NCBI GenBank assembly: GCA_000231825.2
Contig: JH720331.1
Span: 589,441 to 653,440, forward strand
From: Tetrahymena elliotti 4EA
Lineage: Eukaryota; Ciliophora; Oligohymenophorea; Hymenostomatida; Tetrahymenidae
Direction: 5' to 3'
DNA: 64,000 bases
Each line of letters starts with the position of its first letter. The stretch's first letter is position 1. Under the pieces are notes generated by a model. That model did no database searches. It saw nothing but the letters and a program-made list of their open reading frames with translations, and was not told the DNA's origin. Of this stretch, positions 1 through 10,561 are shown piece after piece. The translations under genes were made by a program, and so were the position numbers.

Positions 1-1055
1 AAACAAATTTATTTATTTTTTTATCCTTTTTAAATAATTTTTTATTTAAAACAAAATGAGTAAAACTTTAAATTTTAAAAAGTCTTTAGATTTCATATCT
101 ATTTTTATTTGAATTGTACTGAAACTAAGTATTAAAATTATATTTTTTGCTTAATAATTTGAATGTAAGATATTCACTAAAAAATTTTATATAAAACCAG
201 TTGTAATCTTTTGTTCTTTTTAATTAAAATTTTAAAATAAACTTAAAAATAAATTAATTTTATAAAAAACTGAAATAGATATTTTTATTAATCAATTTAA
301 AATTAAATTATTAAACTTGCTAAAAAAATTAATATGTTTTTGTTTTTATTAAATCAAAAATAAAAAAGATTTTTATTTAAAACATGAGAATAAATTTACA
401 AATTTAAGACAAATAGAGATTTAAAACTTGGAAATAAAAAGAATGTTTAACATTGAATAAATTTTACAAAGAATGAAAACAATATGTGATTAAAGAGAAA
501 ACTAAATTTTCTTTACAGTAAAGTAGAGGAAATAAGGAATTAAAACAAAAACTTTATACAATTTTAAATATATATAGATTAAAGAAGGTTAATTATTTTG
601 CTAATATATACAGAAAGGGATAGAGAAAAAGAGCTCATAGAAATAAATTTATTGGTAAGAGAATTATTATTACCAATTTTCTTTCTAAAATTTTGAATAA
701 AAAAATGTTTAAGAAAGACTATTAAAATTAATGTATGAAAGATTTCTTTATTTAGATTTAAATGTTTTTTATATAATTGTTTGAATATTTATTTATTTAA
801 ATGTTTGCTTTTGAATTATTTTTTAACAAATGAAATTTTATATCTGGTTTTTTTAGATCTAGAATACTTCTTTCTATTTTTAAAATACTTGTTAGAGCTT
901 TCATTTTTCTTTAAAACAGTATTTGCTTGACATTAGTAATAGTAACATGTTTTTTAATTATATTTAATTAAATAAGGTTTTTTCTGTATTGAATTTTTAT
1001 GTTTTGGTAAATTTAAAATACTACAGTATTAATTATTGAAAAGGATCAAGAGTCT
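1..1055. other. Intergenic, no gene seen
   Basis: Very A+T-rich sequence with frequent TGA in all frames and no coding-like stretch that I can support. It is the 3' flank of the minus-strand gene that ends at 1056. Confidence 0.6.
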
Positions 1056-1670
1056 TCACATCTTTTAGTTCATATTTTATGGTTGTTATTATTATTATAA
1101 GAAGAATTTAGGAAGAGTAGGGATAATATGGTTGTTCACTTTACTAAATTTATTTTAGAAGCAATTTACATTAAGTCTGAGCATTTATTATCTTTTGACG
1201 TTATCAAGCAAATCAAATTTTTTACTAAGTTTTAAAGTTTTATATTGTTTTTGAATGACTTTAGTTTTATTAGGAGCTTCATGCTATTCCTCAGTGGTTG
1301 ATCTATCTCTGCAGTAAGGAGATTGTTTTCTTGTTTCTCTCTAGAGGTTATAAGCTCTTTAGGAGTTAGAATTGAATTATTATTAGTTTTATTATTGATT
1401 ATTATTGGAATTTAATTTTTAATCTCTATCATTGAATGAGTTAGTATTTTTGTTATAAGCAAATCCATTATGATGATGATTATTTTTGTGGAAATATTCT
1501 CTCCTAGAAGAGCTATTATGAGATTGAGAAACAGCTGATTCAGATTAGGAGTTAATCAAAAAGTTAAGTGTAGAAGATCCTTAAGACTAATTCATATTAG
1601 ATGACATAGGTGGTTTATTCAAAAAATAATTTCTTTCTTGATTGGGATTGATTAAAGTTGAACCTGACAT
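1056..1670 (-). CDS. Small N/Q/S-rich hypothetical protein
   Basis: Intronless frame of 205 codons in code 6, giving 204 residues. It begins MSGSTLINPNQER and ends at TGA (1056-1058). The first 115 residues are rich in Asn, Gln and Ser, with a His run (KNNHHHN) and a Q-rich block. The C-terminal third is more basic (KVIQKQYKTLKLSKKFD). No domain, signal peptide or membrane segment is visible, and I recognise no family. The A+T-poor texture compared with the flanks and the ATG followed by an uninterrupted frame support a real gene. Function is unknown. The basic tail could bind nucleic acid, but that is only a guess. Confidence 0.65.
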
Positions 1671-2829
1671 GATTCACAATATTATTTGACGATTCGATTG
1701 ATGAAATTAAATATATTAACGAGAAACTTTTTCAATATAATTTTAAGTTAGAGAGATAGAGAGAGAGAATATGGTGTTAAAGAAAAGGTTGTCTTTTTAA
1801 ATATTTTTTTATTTTCACGAAACTATTTTGCTCAGATAGTAAGTAGTAAGTTTTTTCAAATAGAATGATCTGTATAACTGATTAGTAATTTTGAAAAGAA
1901 CAATGTTTTACTATTTTATGCTGTACAATAACTAATGATTAATTAATTTATTAATGGTATGCACTTGAGTGTTATTTGTGAGGCAAGTAAAATTAGTTGA
2001 AGGCGATTTTAAAATGTTTCACGAATAAATGATTTTATTGAGGGATGGAGATTTAATAAAAAAAGTAAATATAAAGAAAGAAATGGTGTTGATTCTATCT
2101 TTTTACTGCTTTTTTTCTTTCAAAATGAACAATAATCTTTTCAAAGAATGAATTGATGATTCACTTTTTTGATTTGTTTGTGTTTTTTTTAATAAAAATG
2201 TTTATTTTATTTTCCTTCCCAAAAATATATTATGTAAATGAAAGAGGAATAAGAACTAATTAAAAATTGTTTTTCCTTCACTAATTTGTTTTTTTTCAAA
2301 AGATTAGCTTAGTAATTGTTTGATTTTTAATTATTATATTGAACTTCAAACAGAAACGCAAGAAAGTGGTTTTTTTTAATATCTTGGATGTCAAAGTTTC
2401 AAATATTACCACTTATTTACTTATTTATATTGAATTTAATAACTATCAATTGAAAGACTCAATAACTAACTAATTAACTAACAATCAAAGAGTATCAATA
2501 ATGATATAATGCAAATATGATAAAGACAATAGATATACTCTTAAATATGTGTTATTTTGTAGAATTCTAAAGAATTACTTTTATTTGCAAGATATTTGCT
2601 ATAACGAACGATAACTTAATTATTGTAATACGGGTGGGGATACTGAATTATTACTTTTTTCCCTTTTTTAATTTTACTTTTCTTAATTTCTTTTTGTTTT
2701 TTTTTCAAAATTAAATTATTATTATAGATCACTCTTTTGCATTTTCATCCTTATAATCATCAAATCACAACGGTATTTATTTAATTTGTATGAAGATATA
2801 GACACGAAATTTGTTTTTGATTAAGGAAG

Positions 2830-2890
2830 CAAACAATCAAATAAACAAACAAACACACATACAAACAAACAAAAACATCAAAACAAAATT
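2830..2890. repeat. Imperfect (CAAA)n simple repeat
   Basis: About 60 bases of CAAA/CAAT/CACA-type units on the + strand (for example AAACAAACAAACACACAT). Ordinary low-complexity sequence. It lies just upstream of the G-rich stretch. Confidence 0.7.
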
Positions 2891-2966
2891 AAAACTCAAG
2901 TTCTAATTAATTTTTTATTTGATTGATTAATTAATTAATTTGTTGCCTGGCTTTCTTTTTATTCCT

Positions 2967-2984
2967 ATGCATATATGTATGCAT
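2967..2984. repeat. Inverted repeat, 7 bp arms
   Basis: ATGCATA, then a 4 nt loop TATG, then TATGCAT: perfect 7 bp arms. It lies 12 bases before the first copy of the duplicated G-rich 14-mer. It could be a protein-binding palindrome or chance in A+T-rich DNA. Confidence 0.4.
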
Positions 2985-2995
2985 CTTTTTAGTTT

Positions 2996-3148
2996 GGGGA
3001 GAAAAAAGTTAGAATTACTAAAGAGAATTGAAATCAAAATAATTAATTCAAGATATTATTTTTGAAAAGGAGAGTATTTAACTTCTTAAATTCTATCTAT
3101 TCAAAGCGAGTTATCCAATTATTTGAGGGAAGGTGGGGAGAAAAAAGT
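2996..3148 (+). repeat. Duplicated 14-mer GGGGAGAAAAAAGT
   Basis: The exact 14-mer GGGGAGAAAAAAGT occurs at 2996-3009 and again at 3135-3148, 139 bases apart on the same strand. G-runs are rare in this window, so an exact G-containing repeat stands out. Both copies lie upstream of the TGA-free frame at 3194. Possible regulatory element; no function is shown. Confidence 0.5.
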
Positions 3149-3193
3149 GTAATTAAAAATCTCTTCTTCAGACGATTAACTCTTTTCTTCTGA

Positions 3194-3976
3194 ATTTAAG
3201 CCTAAAAAAGGAGGTCAAATGCCAAATAAGAAATTTGTTCAGAGCATCTTTTGATAAAATCGCTCTCATCTATCTATCCTAATGATCGAGAATCCAGTTT
3301 GATCGATTATCTTTAAAATTTCTATCACCTTCATTTACTCATATTTTTTTCAAGTAAAACATAAAATAGCTCCCTATTTTGCTTCTCTTCCTTTCATTAT
3401 AAAAAGCTTATCTTTCTGTTCAAACTGAAATATAATCTCTTAGAACAGTTCTTAAAGAATATTATTTCATAGTCTTTTTAAAAATTTTCCATTTGTGCGT
3501 TACTTGAAAGCACAAAAAAAACAAAAAACCAATTTAAGTCAATTTTGAAATTTATCAGAACGCTAGCATTTAGAAATACTCTAAGTGTGTATATTTTTCC
3601 TAAAAGTAAATCAGAGTAGACTAAGAGTTTTTTATCAAAAAGCATCTTACGCACAAGTTAAATTCTATTCTAATAACTAGAATAGAAAAGGATAGCTCTG
3701 TTAGAATAAATAATTTTAGCTAGACATTTTAGCTTTTTGAATTTATAATACCTTTTAGATGTCAATAAATATTTTAGAAGTTTAGTGATATTACAAAACT
3801 AATTAGATGTTCTGTCTTTGCTAGCACTATCTAATTTCCAATCAATTTCAAAACCAAAAAAAGCATTTGATTGGTTTGATGAACCTCATAAAAAATAAAA
3901 TATAATACAAACTTATTTTTGGTTATAAAATATATAATTTATGTCAGTAAAATGTGGCTATATCCTAGCACACTGA
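3194..3976 (+). other. 260-codon TGA-free frame, uncertain coding status
   Basis: On the + strand this stretch reads 260 codons with no TGA in code 6 and ends at TGA 3974-3976. Composition is protein-like (for example LIDYLQNFYHLH, LDVLSLLALSNF, AFDWFDEPHKK). G+C is higher than in the flanks. It has no methionine until about 20 codons before the end, so it has no start codon; a real gene would need upstream exons that I could not find. It could be a partial or decayed gene or a chance frame, since TGA alone stops translation here. I recognise no family. Confidence 0.25.
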
Positions 3977-4169
3977 TCATAATCAAATATTAAAGGTAGA
4001 GATAAATTTTCTTACATGCATTTGATGTTAGCAGTAACAATAAAAATCAATTAAAATTGTATGTATTTATTTTATTTTGGTATATCCCTTTGTTTATTAA
4101 TATTTTCAGGTTATATTTGCATTTTACTAATGATACACTAAAATAAAAATAAAGCAAATTTATTAATTG

Positions 4170-5070
4170 CATTCATCTCCACAAGGTAATATACTTCAAA
4201 TTTATCCAGATACTTTAACAAAGCCAAATAAGTTTTCTATTGGAAAATTTGAAAATGGAACAACATATGGTCTATAAACTCCTTTGATAAACTCAAATAT
4301 AAAGATGAAACAAACTGTAGTTTATAAAAATTAGATATAACACAATAAAATTGTAAATGAATCAAGTGAGCGATGTATTATCATATTTATGTATGTAGAT
4401 ATTATATATTGATTGATTAACAAGTATTTTTAATTCCTATATATAAATAATTATCATTAAATAGAAAATTTAAATAAGGCGACTAAATTATACTATTTAT
4501 AAAATCATTCATATTTAATAAAAAAATTAAAATTGAAAAATTCTTTTTGACGAGAAGAAATTATCACAAAATCATACATGCTCTATATATAGGGTTTTTT
4601 GAAATTATGTGCTATTTTTTTAAGTAAAAAGCCAATTTAATGGTAGCTGATTGATAGATTAATGATTTAATATTTTTGAATGCTTGTATGCAAGCAATCA
4701 ACTCAGCATCACAAGCAATAATTATAATTATAACTTTTCATGTATTTAATTTAAAAAATTAATTAATTAGAGCAGCTAAGCTTAACTTCTCACTAAAACT
4801 GCATCATCAAATCATTATTATTAATTATATAATGATTAGGTATTATTTCTTCATTAATTTTACAAATATTGGCATCCAAAAAAAGGGGGGACTTTACCAT
4901 ATCACTTTCTCGAAACAAAACAATTGCAAATTTATAAGAAGCTTTCTCTATTTCTGACTATAAATCAGCAATATCTTTTAATTAGTTTATTCAAAGCCCT
5001 AATTCATCATGGCATATTCTAATCCCAAAAAATACTGCAGCTCTTTATTTTTTTGCCAAGACATCTTACT
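4170..5070. pseudogene. Coding-like fragments on both strands, possibly decayed
   Basis: On + 4170-4412 there is an 80-codon frame with protein-like composition (HSSPQGNILQIYPDTLTK). On - 5070-4790 there is another (GIRICHDELGL, then TGA, then INQLKDIADLQSEIEK through LFLDANICKINEE). The minus fragment is broken by one in-frame TGA. Neither has a proper start. They may be relics of a gene or mobile element, or chance frames. I cannot assign a family. Confidence 0.2.
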
Positions 5071-7468
5071 ACAGATTTATTTTTAGGTTTTTACCTATTT
5101 TTAGTTATTTTATAATAGTATATTTATTCTAATTTAGTAAATATATTATCAGAATACTTATTACTCACAAGGCACAATCTTTTAAAAAGTTGAAATCTTT
5201 TTCTCTAGGACACATATTATTATTGGCTATATATAATTAAATAGATTTATTGTTTTTGTATTCAATACATTATTTCTAATAAGTAAGAAATCAGTAAAGA
5301 AATTGTAAGAATCAACCTTCCTTTCATAGGATTTTTCAATAAATTATATTAAAATTATTTTTAATGAAAAAACTCTAATTTAAAAGGGGATTTTTTTGCA
5401 TGTTCATAGCCACTCGAAGTATTTTTTGAATTTATTTTTCTAATCTGATTGTAGTAAAGTTATGTTAGTTCATTGATAATTAATATTGTATTGATTATTT
5501 ATTAAAAGACGAAATACCATAAAATTTTTTAAAAAAATTTAGGTTTTTTAACAAAAAAAACCAGTTTTTTTATTTTTTCTAACTAAAATTGTTATCTGAT
5601 GTGATAAAATTGATGTAAAATCATTATTTTATCATAATATTTACCTAAATTAAAAAACTAAAAAATTTTCCAATAATTATTTGACATTATTTTCTAATAT
5701 ATTATTATATTTTACCTTTTATAAGGATGACATTAATTTTTTTAAAAGTAACATTTGATTATTCTAAAATGATACTTGTAAGTGTTCCATTAACATTTTA
5801 TAAATTTATTTATTATTTTGATAAATTAAATTTGGCAAATGATAATAGATTATTTCTTAATTCATTTTTTGAAATTTAAATAGAAAAATTTTGAAAACCA
5901 AATAAATAAGAATGAGGTAAATTAAAATAAACTAAATTTTGGTGATTTTAATATTTTTAGAAAAAACAGAATTTTACTCATAAGATTTATAGGAAAATTT
6001 TAAATAAATTAATAGCTTAAAAGTCAACATAAAATGAATCTTTTTACAATATGGTCAAGAAAAAAAATCGAAATAGCTACTTTAAATCAATCAATCAATG
6101 AACAAAATAAATTTTATTTTTGAATGTTTCTAAGTTTAGATTCAAATGAATTTTTGATAAAATTAAAGAGATAATTAGTTTAATTAGATATTTAAATAAA
6201 TGCATTTCAAAATTTTATTTTTTAAATTAAATCTTTTTAGCTTTTTAAGATGTATTTTAGTTTCTAGTTTTTCTTAATCATAAAAATAAACTTCCTTAAA
6301 TTATAGAGTTAGTGAGAAAGATGCAAAGATAAACTAAAATAATATTTTATAAATTTGTACAGAAATAGCTAAATAAATAATTGCGATAGAGCTCAAGACT
6401 GATAATAATTAGATAAATTAACATACAGAACATATCTCTTTATTTTGAATTTTAAAAATATTTAAATTTTAGGGAAGATAAAAGTAAATTTGGTAGCAGC
6501 CAAATATAAATTAGTTCCTAAATTTAAATTTTTAGATTAAATTTGAAAACAAGTCAAATTATTCTACACAAAATTATTCAATTAAATATCTTATTAATTA
6601 TTTCAAATATTTTATCCATCTTTTTGCCAAGTTATTTTATTGCATTAAACAGTTCATTCAAATTTTTGAATTTTTTGAGAAATTTATATCTTCTTGATTA
6701 CTTTTATTAAAGACAAATATTGATAATAATTGCCTTTAAATTTGCTCCAAATGTGTTAAAAAATAAATAAATAATAATAATTAATATTTTTACTTGAAGG
6801 AAGAAAAGTTAAAATTAAAAAGCAATCTGCTCAAACTGTAGATTGTTATTTATTTTCATTTTCTCTTCCTTATAAGCAGAAAGACATGTAATGAGAAGTC
6901 TAATCCTTCTCTGAAATAGGAAAATATAACAAAAAAATAAAATAATAAATGATAACTGATGAGCATTTGTGTCCGTGTTTATGAAACCGTGATTAATACA
7001 CATTTCTGAAATCATTTATTAAAAAAAAAAAATCCTATAAAAATTATAAATTCATGTTTAGATAGAAAAAAAAGGGATATCTTTTCCTTTTTACTTCTAT
7101 CTATAATTAGCAAGCACACCAACCAAGTTTAACTCTTAATAGATAATACATGCTTGGTAGTCAGCTTCACATTGCTTCATTAACTTTTATACAATTAAAG
7201 TTATGAAGTATATAAATTCAAAGAAGATATGTTTTAAGATTAGGATGACAAATTTCCCGTGTTTCTGAAACACATTTTATCAAAAATCTATGATTAAAAC
7301 TTTTGTTGAGTTTTCGCTGACTCTTAAAATATATTTTACTTTGAATAATTTTCTTGAAAAAACTATATGTATTTATAATTATAATTATATTAATAAATGA
7401 TAAAAGAATAATACTTTTTAAATCCAAATTTAACATGATAATTTTATTGTTTAATAAGCAACATGAAG

Positions 7469-7488
7469 TGCTAAAAGCGTTTTTAGCA
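7469..7488. repeat. Perfect hairpin, 8 bp arms
   Basis: TGCTAAAA, loop GCGT, TTTTAGCA. This perfect 8 bp inverted repeat lies in otherwise featureless A+T-rich DNA. It is short enough to be chance. Confidence 0.35.
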
Positions 7489-9077
7489 TCTGTTTTACAA
7501 ATTTTAAAATGTTTTTCAGAAATTATTGTTATTTTAGTTTCATAAAAAAGCTATTTATGGAAATTTAAAATATAAAAATTGATTCGTGATAAATTTTAAT
7601 TGAAAAAGTGTTAATGTATTAATTGAATACTTCTTTTTGTTTTATTATCGATGATAATATTGAAATAAGCAAATCTTTATTTGCTATGACCTCAAAAATT
7701 TTATCTTTTTGTAAAGTATTAAAATATTTTGATAATTACTTTAATTTAATTTCTCTTGATTACAATTTCGAATAATTTTGAATAAAAAGATCAAAATTTT
7801 TAAATAAGAATAACTAATATATCAAAAATTATTATTTCAAATATGTTCATTCTGAATTATTTTTAAACAAGTAATTTTAAATTTAGATAAGTTAAAAAAA
7901 TTGAAACATTCTTAATAAATATGGATTTGTGATTTGTTACTATTAAAAAAAATAGATTTCACTTCTTTATTTATCTAAAAAGATTCATTACACTATTTTA
8001 ATTTACAGATGTGGAATTTCTTAGTGCTTTGTTTATTAAAAGTAAATAGAAGGTTGAGCTGTAATCTTTCACAATTCATTAAATTTTTTTATTTGTTTCA
8101 CTTACAGTTTTAAAATAAAAATTGTAAAATCTTAAAATAACTAACAATGATAATATAAGATGTCAATAAAATTTTTAATATTTTTTGGAAAAATAAGATA
8201 ATTAATGTAAGGAAACTTGATAGAAAATAAAACTCTATTTGCATTTGATATTTTTACTTATATCATTATTTTTATTTGTTTCAATATTTGAAATTGTAAA
8301 ATAAAATAGTCACTTTTAATAATTTGAGATGTAATAATTAAAGTTATAAATTCACTTGATTACTCATTTTTTCGTGAATATAAATTAATTTGATAAATAT
8401 ATTAAGTAATCGGAAATATGACAGCAGTATTTAGATAAACAACTAATACTGAAAATAAATATAATTATGGGGATTTTCTTATTAAAAAGAAAGAGTAAAA
8501 AGTAATTAAGAATTTAGAAGCAGAAATATGAAGGAAGAATATTGTTGATAATAATATTTAAGAAAAGTATTTGTATTAACTTAAAGTTTATCTCTCAGTT
8601 ACTTGAATTGAGCAGTACTGATAGATAGATACAATCAGATATGAGATATTTGATATAGAATATCAGCCAATCAATAAAAGAAAGTCCACAAATCTGAAAG
8701 TAATCAAGAATTTAATTATAATGTAAATCTGAAGAATTTGATAATTTTCTGACAAATTATACTTTTAATTAATAAACATTATTAATTTATCAAAGGATTG
8801 AATGTAAATTCCTTTTTTCTTTTGAGTACTTAGCTATAATTGTTATCTAATTAAAGTTGGATCTATCTATATATCTATCTTCTTTTGCATTCTAAGTATT
8901 ATGCACCCTTTTCAACTTGATTATCTCTATACTTTTTCTTTTAGAATCTTAATCAACCTCTTCACATATTAATAAATTTTCATCATTCCAATCTTTATAA
9001 ACGCATTTGTTAAAAATAATTCATTTACAAAAAGTAAAATTTCTATAAAAAATTTGGTATTCTCTCTATAATTTTTA

Positions 9078-9713
9078 ATGGCCAAATATTTATTAGCTGC
9101 TCTACTCTTCACTGGAGCTCTTATTTCTGTAGGGACATATTATGTCTTTTCATTCAAGCATATACCTTCTGTACCATTGGACGAGAATGGACAAAAAATT
9201 AAACTTGGTGGAATTCCATGGCCTTTTGAAAACTGTGGTACTGAATTTGATCCTTTGTAAATAACATCTATTGTGTTTGCTGGTTAACCTGAACGTGGAG
9301 CTCCTCCAAACGATGCTGTTATTGTAATTTTTTTATATTCATACCTCACTAAAATAAATAAAATTATTGTTCCCTAAGAAGGTGTTATTTAAAAAATTTT
9401 TTAACTAAAAGAGCGGATCTATAATGAAACATGAAGACTACTCTATTGTCAACGTTATAGTAAAGCTAAATAATGTTTAGGTATTTAACAATAATCTTCC
9501 TTGTACTGGTACTTATGATCCTGGTGATATGTTTATTTTTAAGTACGCCTTTTAAGTTCCAGGTATTGCCCCTGGTGTAATATTTTAAATTTAACCATAA
9601 TTGGGAAATTATTATTTTATTTTGAAAAATAGGGCCCATATTCAGTTTACTTCAGATTCATGAATAAGTAAAGTCAGGCTACTTCTTGCACAAAAGTTGA
9701 TATGGATCTTTGA
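9078..9713 (+). CDS. ML-domain (NPC2-like) lipid-recognition protein
   Basis: Three exons, 9078-9323, 9412-9576 and 9633-9713, give 163 residues. Residues 1-27 form a hydrophobic signal or anchor (MAKYLLAALLFTGALISVG). The rest fits the ML (MD-2-related lipid-recognition) fold: WPFENCGTEFDPLQITSI opens the first strand pair, followed by the core PCTGTYDPGDMFIF, VPGIAPGGPYSVYFRFM and a final Cys (ATSCTKVDMDL). Cysteines lie where NPC2-type disulphides would be. ML proteins bind sterols or other lipids in the secretory/endosomal lumen, and ciliates have many of them. The first intron could also be spliced at an AG at 9379, but the chosen join at 9411 gives a continuous ML domain. Specific lipid unknown. 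Confidence 0.8.
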
Positions 9714-10561
9714 AAACAATACAAAAAATTTGTAGAATTCAAATATATAAAAGAAAAATATGGAAAGGAATGATTGAATAAATTATAAAAATTTTATTTC
9801 CATTGTTTTTAAAAATAAAAATTGAAGAAATGATTAAAAAAATTCAAAAATTTTACTTTATAAAATAAACCGAAAATGCATGTAATGTTTACTTAAAAAT
9901 AATTAATATTAAAATACCTTTTGAAAAAAAAAAATCAATTTTTATGTTAAATTATGCAAATTTCTTTTAAATAATTCAAACAAACATTTTTAATTTATTG
10001 TGTGTCTACTGAGTAGGCTAAATTAATGTATTTCTTAACATAACACAAAAAATTATTTTACCGTTTTTTAAATCTATAGAAGATACTTAGCACTTTTGAA
10101 ATTAATCATACTTGCCAGATAGATAGAAATAATTAATTATTTTTTTCTGAATACATTAGATTATTGTGAAGAATAAAATAAGATTCAAAAGGATATTTAA
10201 TAGTAGTAAACATGAGTTATATATCAATATTTAAGCTATCTTAAATGTACTCATTAAAAAAATATTTTCCCAATTTTCTCTTGGTCAAAAATATTTGCAG
10301 TTAAATTAATTGAGTCGAAAAAAAATGCATGATTTATAAAATCTTATTGTTTTATTCATAGCTAAATTATATTTTTTTCAAATTAATCTTTCTGATTTGA
10401 ATCAAAAAGAGAGATTATGATTATTTTCAAAAAAATTGTTTTAAATTATTGGGAAATGAAAGTAAAATAAAATATGAATTTCAAAATATTTTTTTTTGAT
10501 TGAGTGATTGAGATAATTAAAATACAAATTAAATATAAAAACAAAATTAAAAATAAAATTT
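9714..10561. other. Intergenic between convergent genes
   Basis: A+T-rich sequence between the 3' ends of the ML-domain gene (+) and the PARP gene (-). No frame looks coding. It must hold both polyadenylation regions, but no distinct signal can be told from the background. Confidence 0.6.

Larger units (their letters stand above)
1671..9077. other. 7.4 kb gene-poor gap
   Basis: Long stretch between two divergently oriented genes with no complete gene that I can defend. 2600-3970 is distinctly richer in G+C and holds G-runs, a CAAA-type simple repeat, a duplicated 14-mer and a 260-codon TGA-free frame without a usable start (listed separately). 4150-5390 holds short coding-like pieces on both strands that are broken by TGA. 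From 5400 to 9077 I see only A+T-rich sequence and a small hairpin at 7469. A 38-codon frame at 8418 is too short to accept. Confidence 0.5.

Noticed and set aside
3194..3976. MutS-like protein on the + strand
   Set aside because: One stretch (LQNQLDVLSLLALSNF) vaguely recalls a MutS helix, but no other MutS feature, ATP-binding motif or start codon is present.
8418..8531. 37-residue frame starting MTAVFRQTTNTENKY
   Set aside because: Protein-like in part, but too short, with a TGA and no supporting exon that I could join with confidence.
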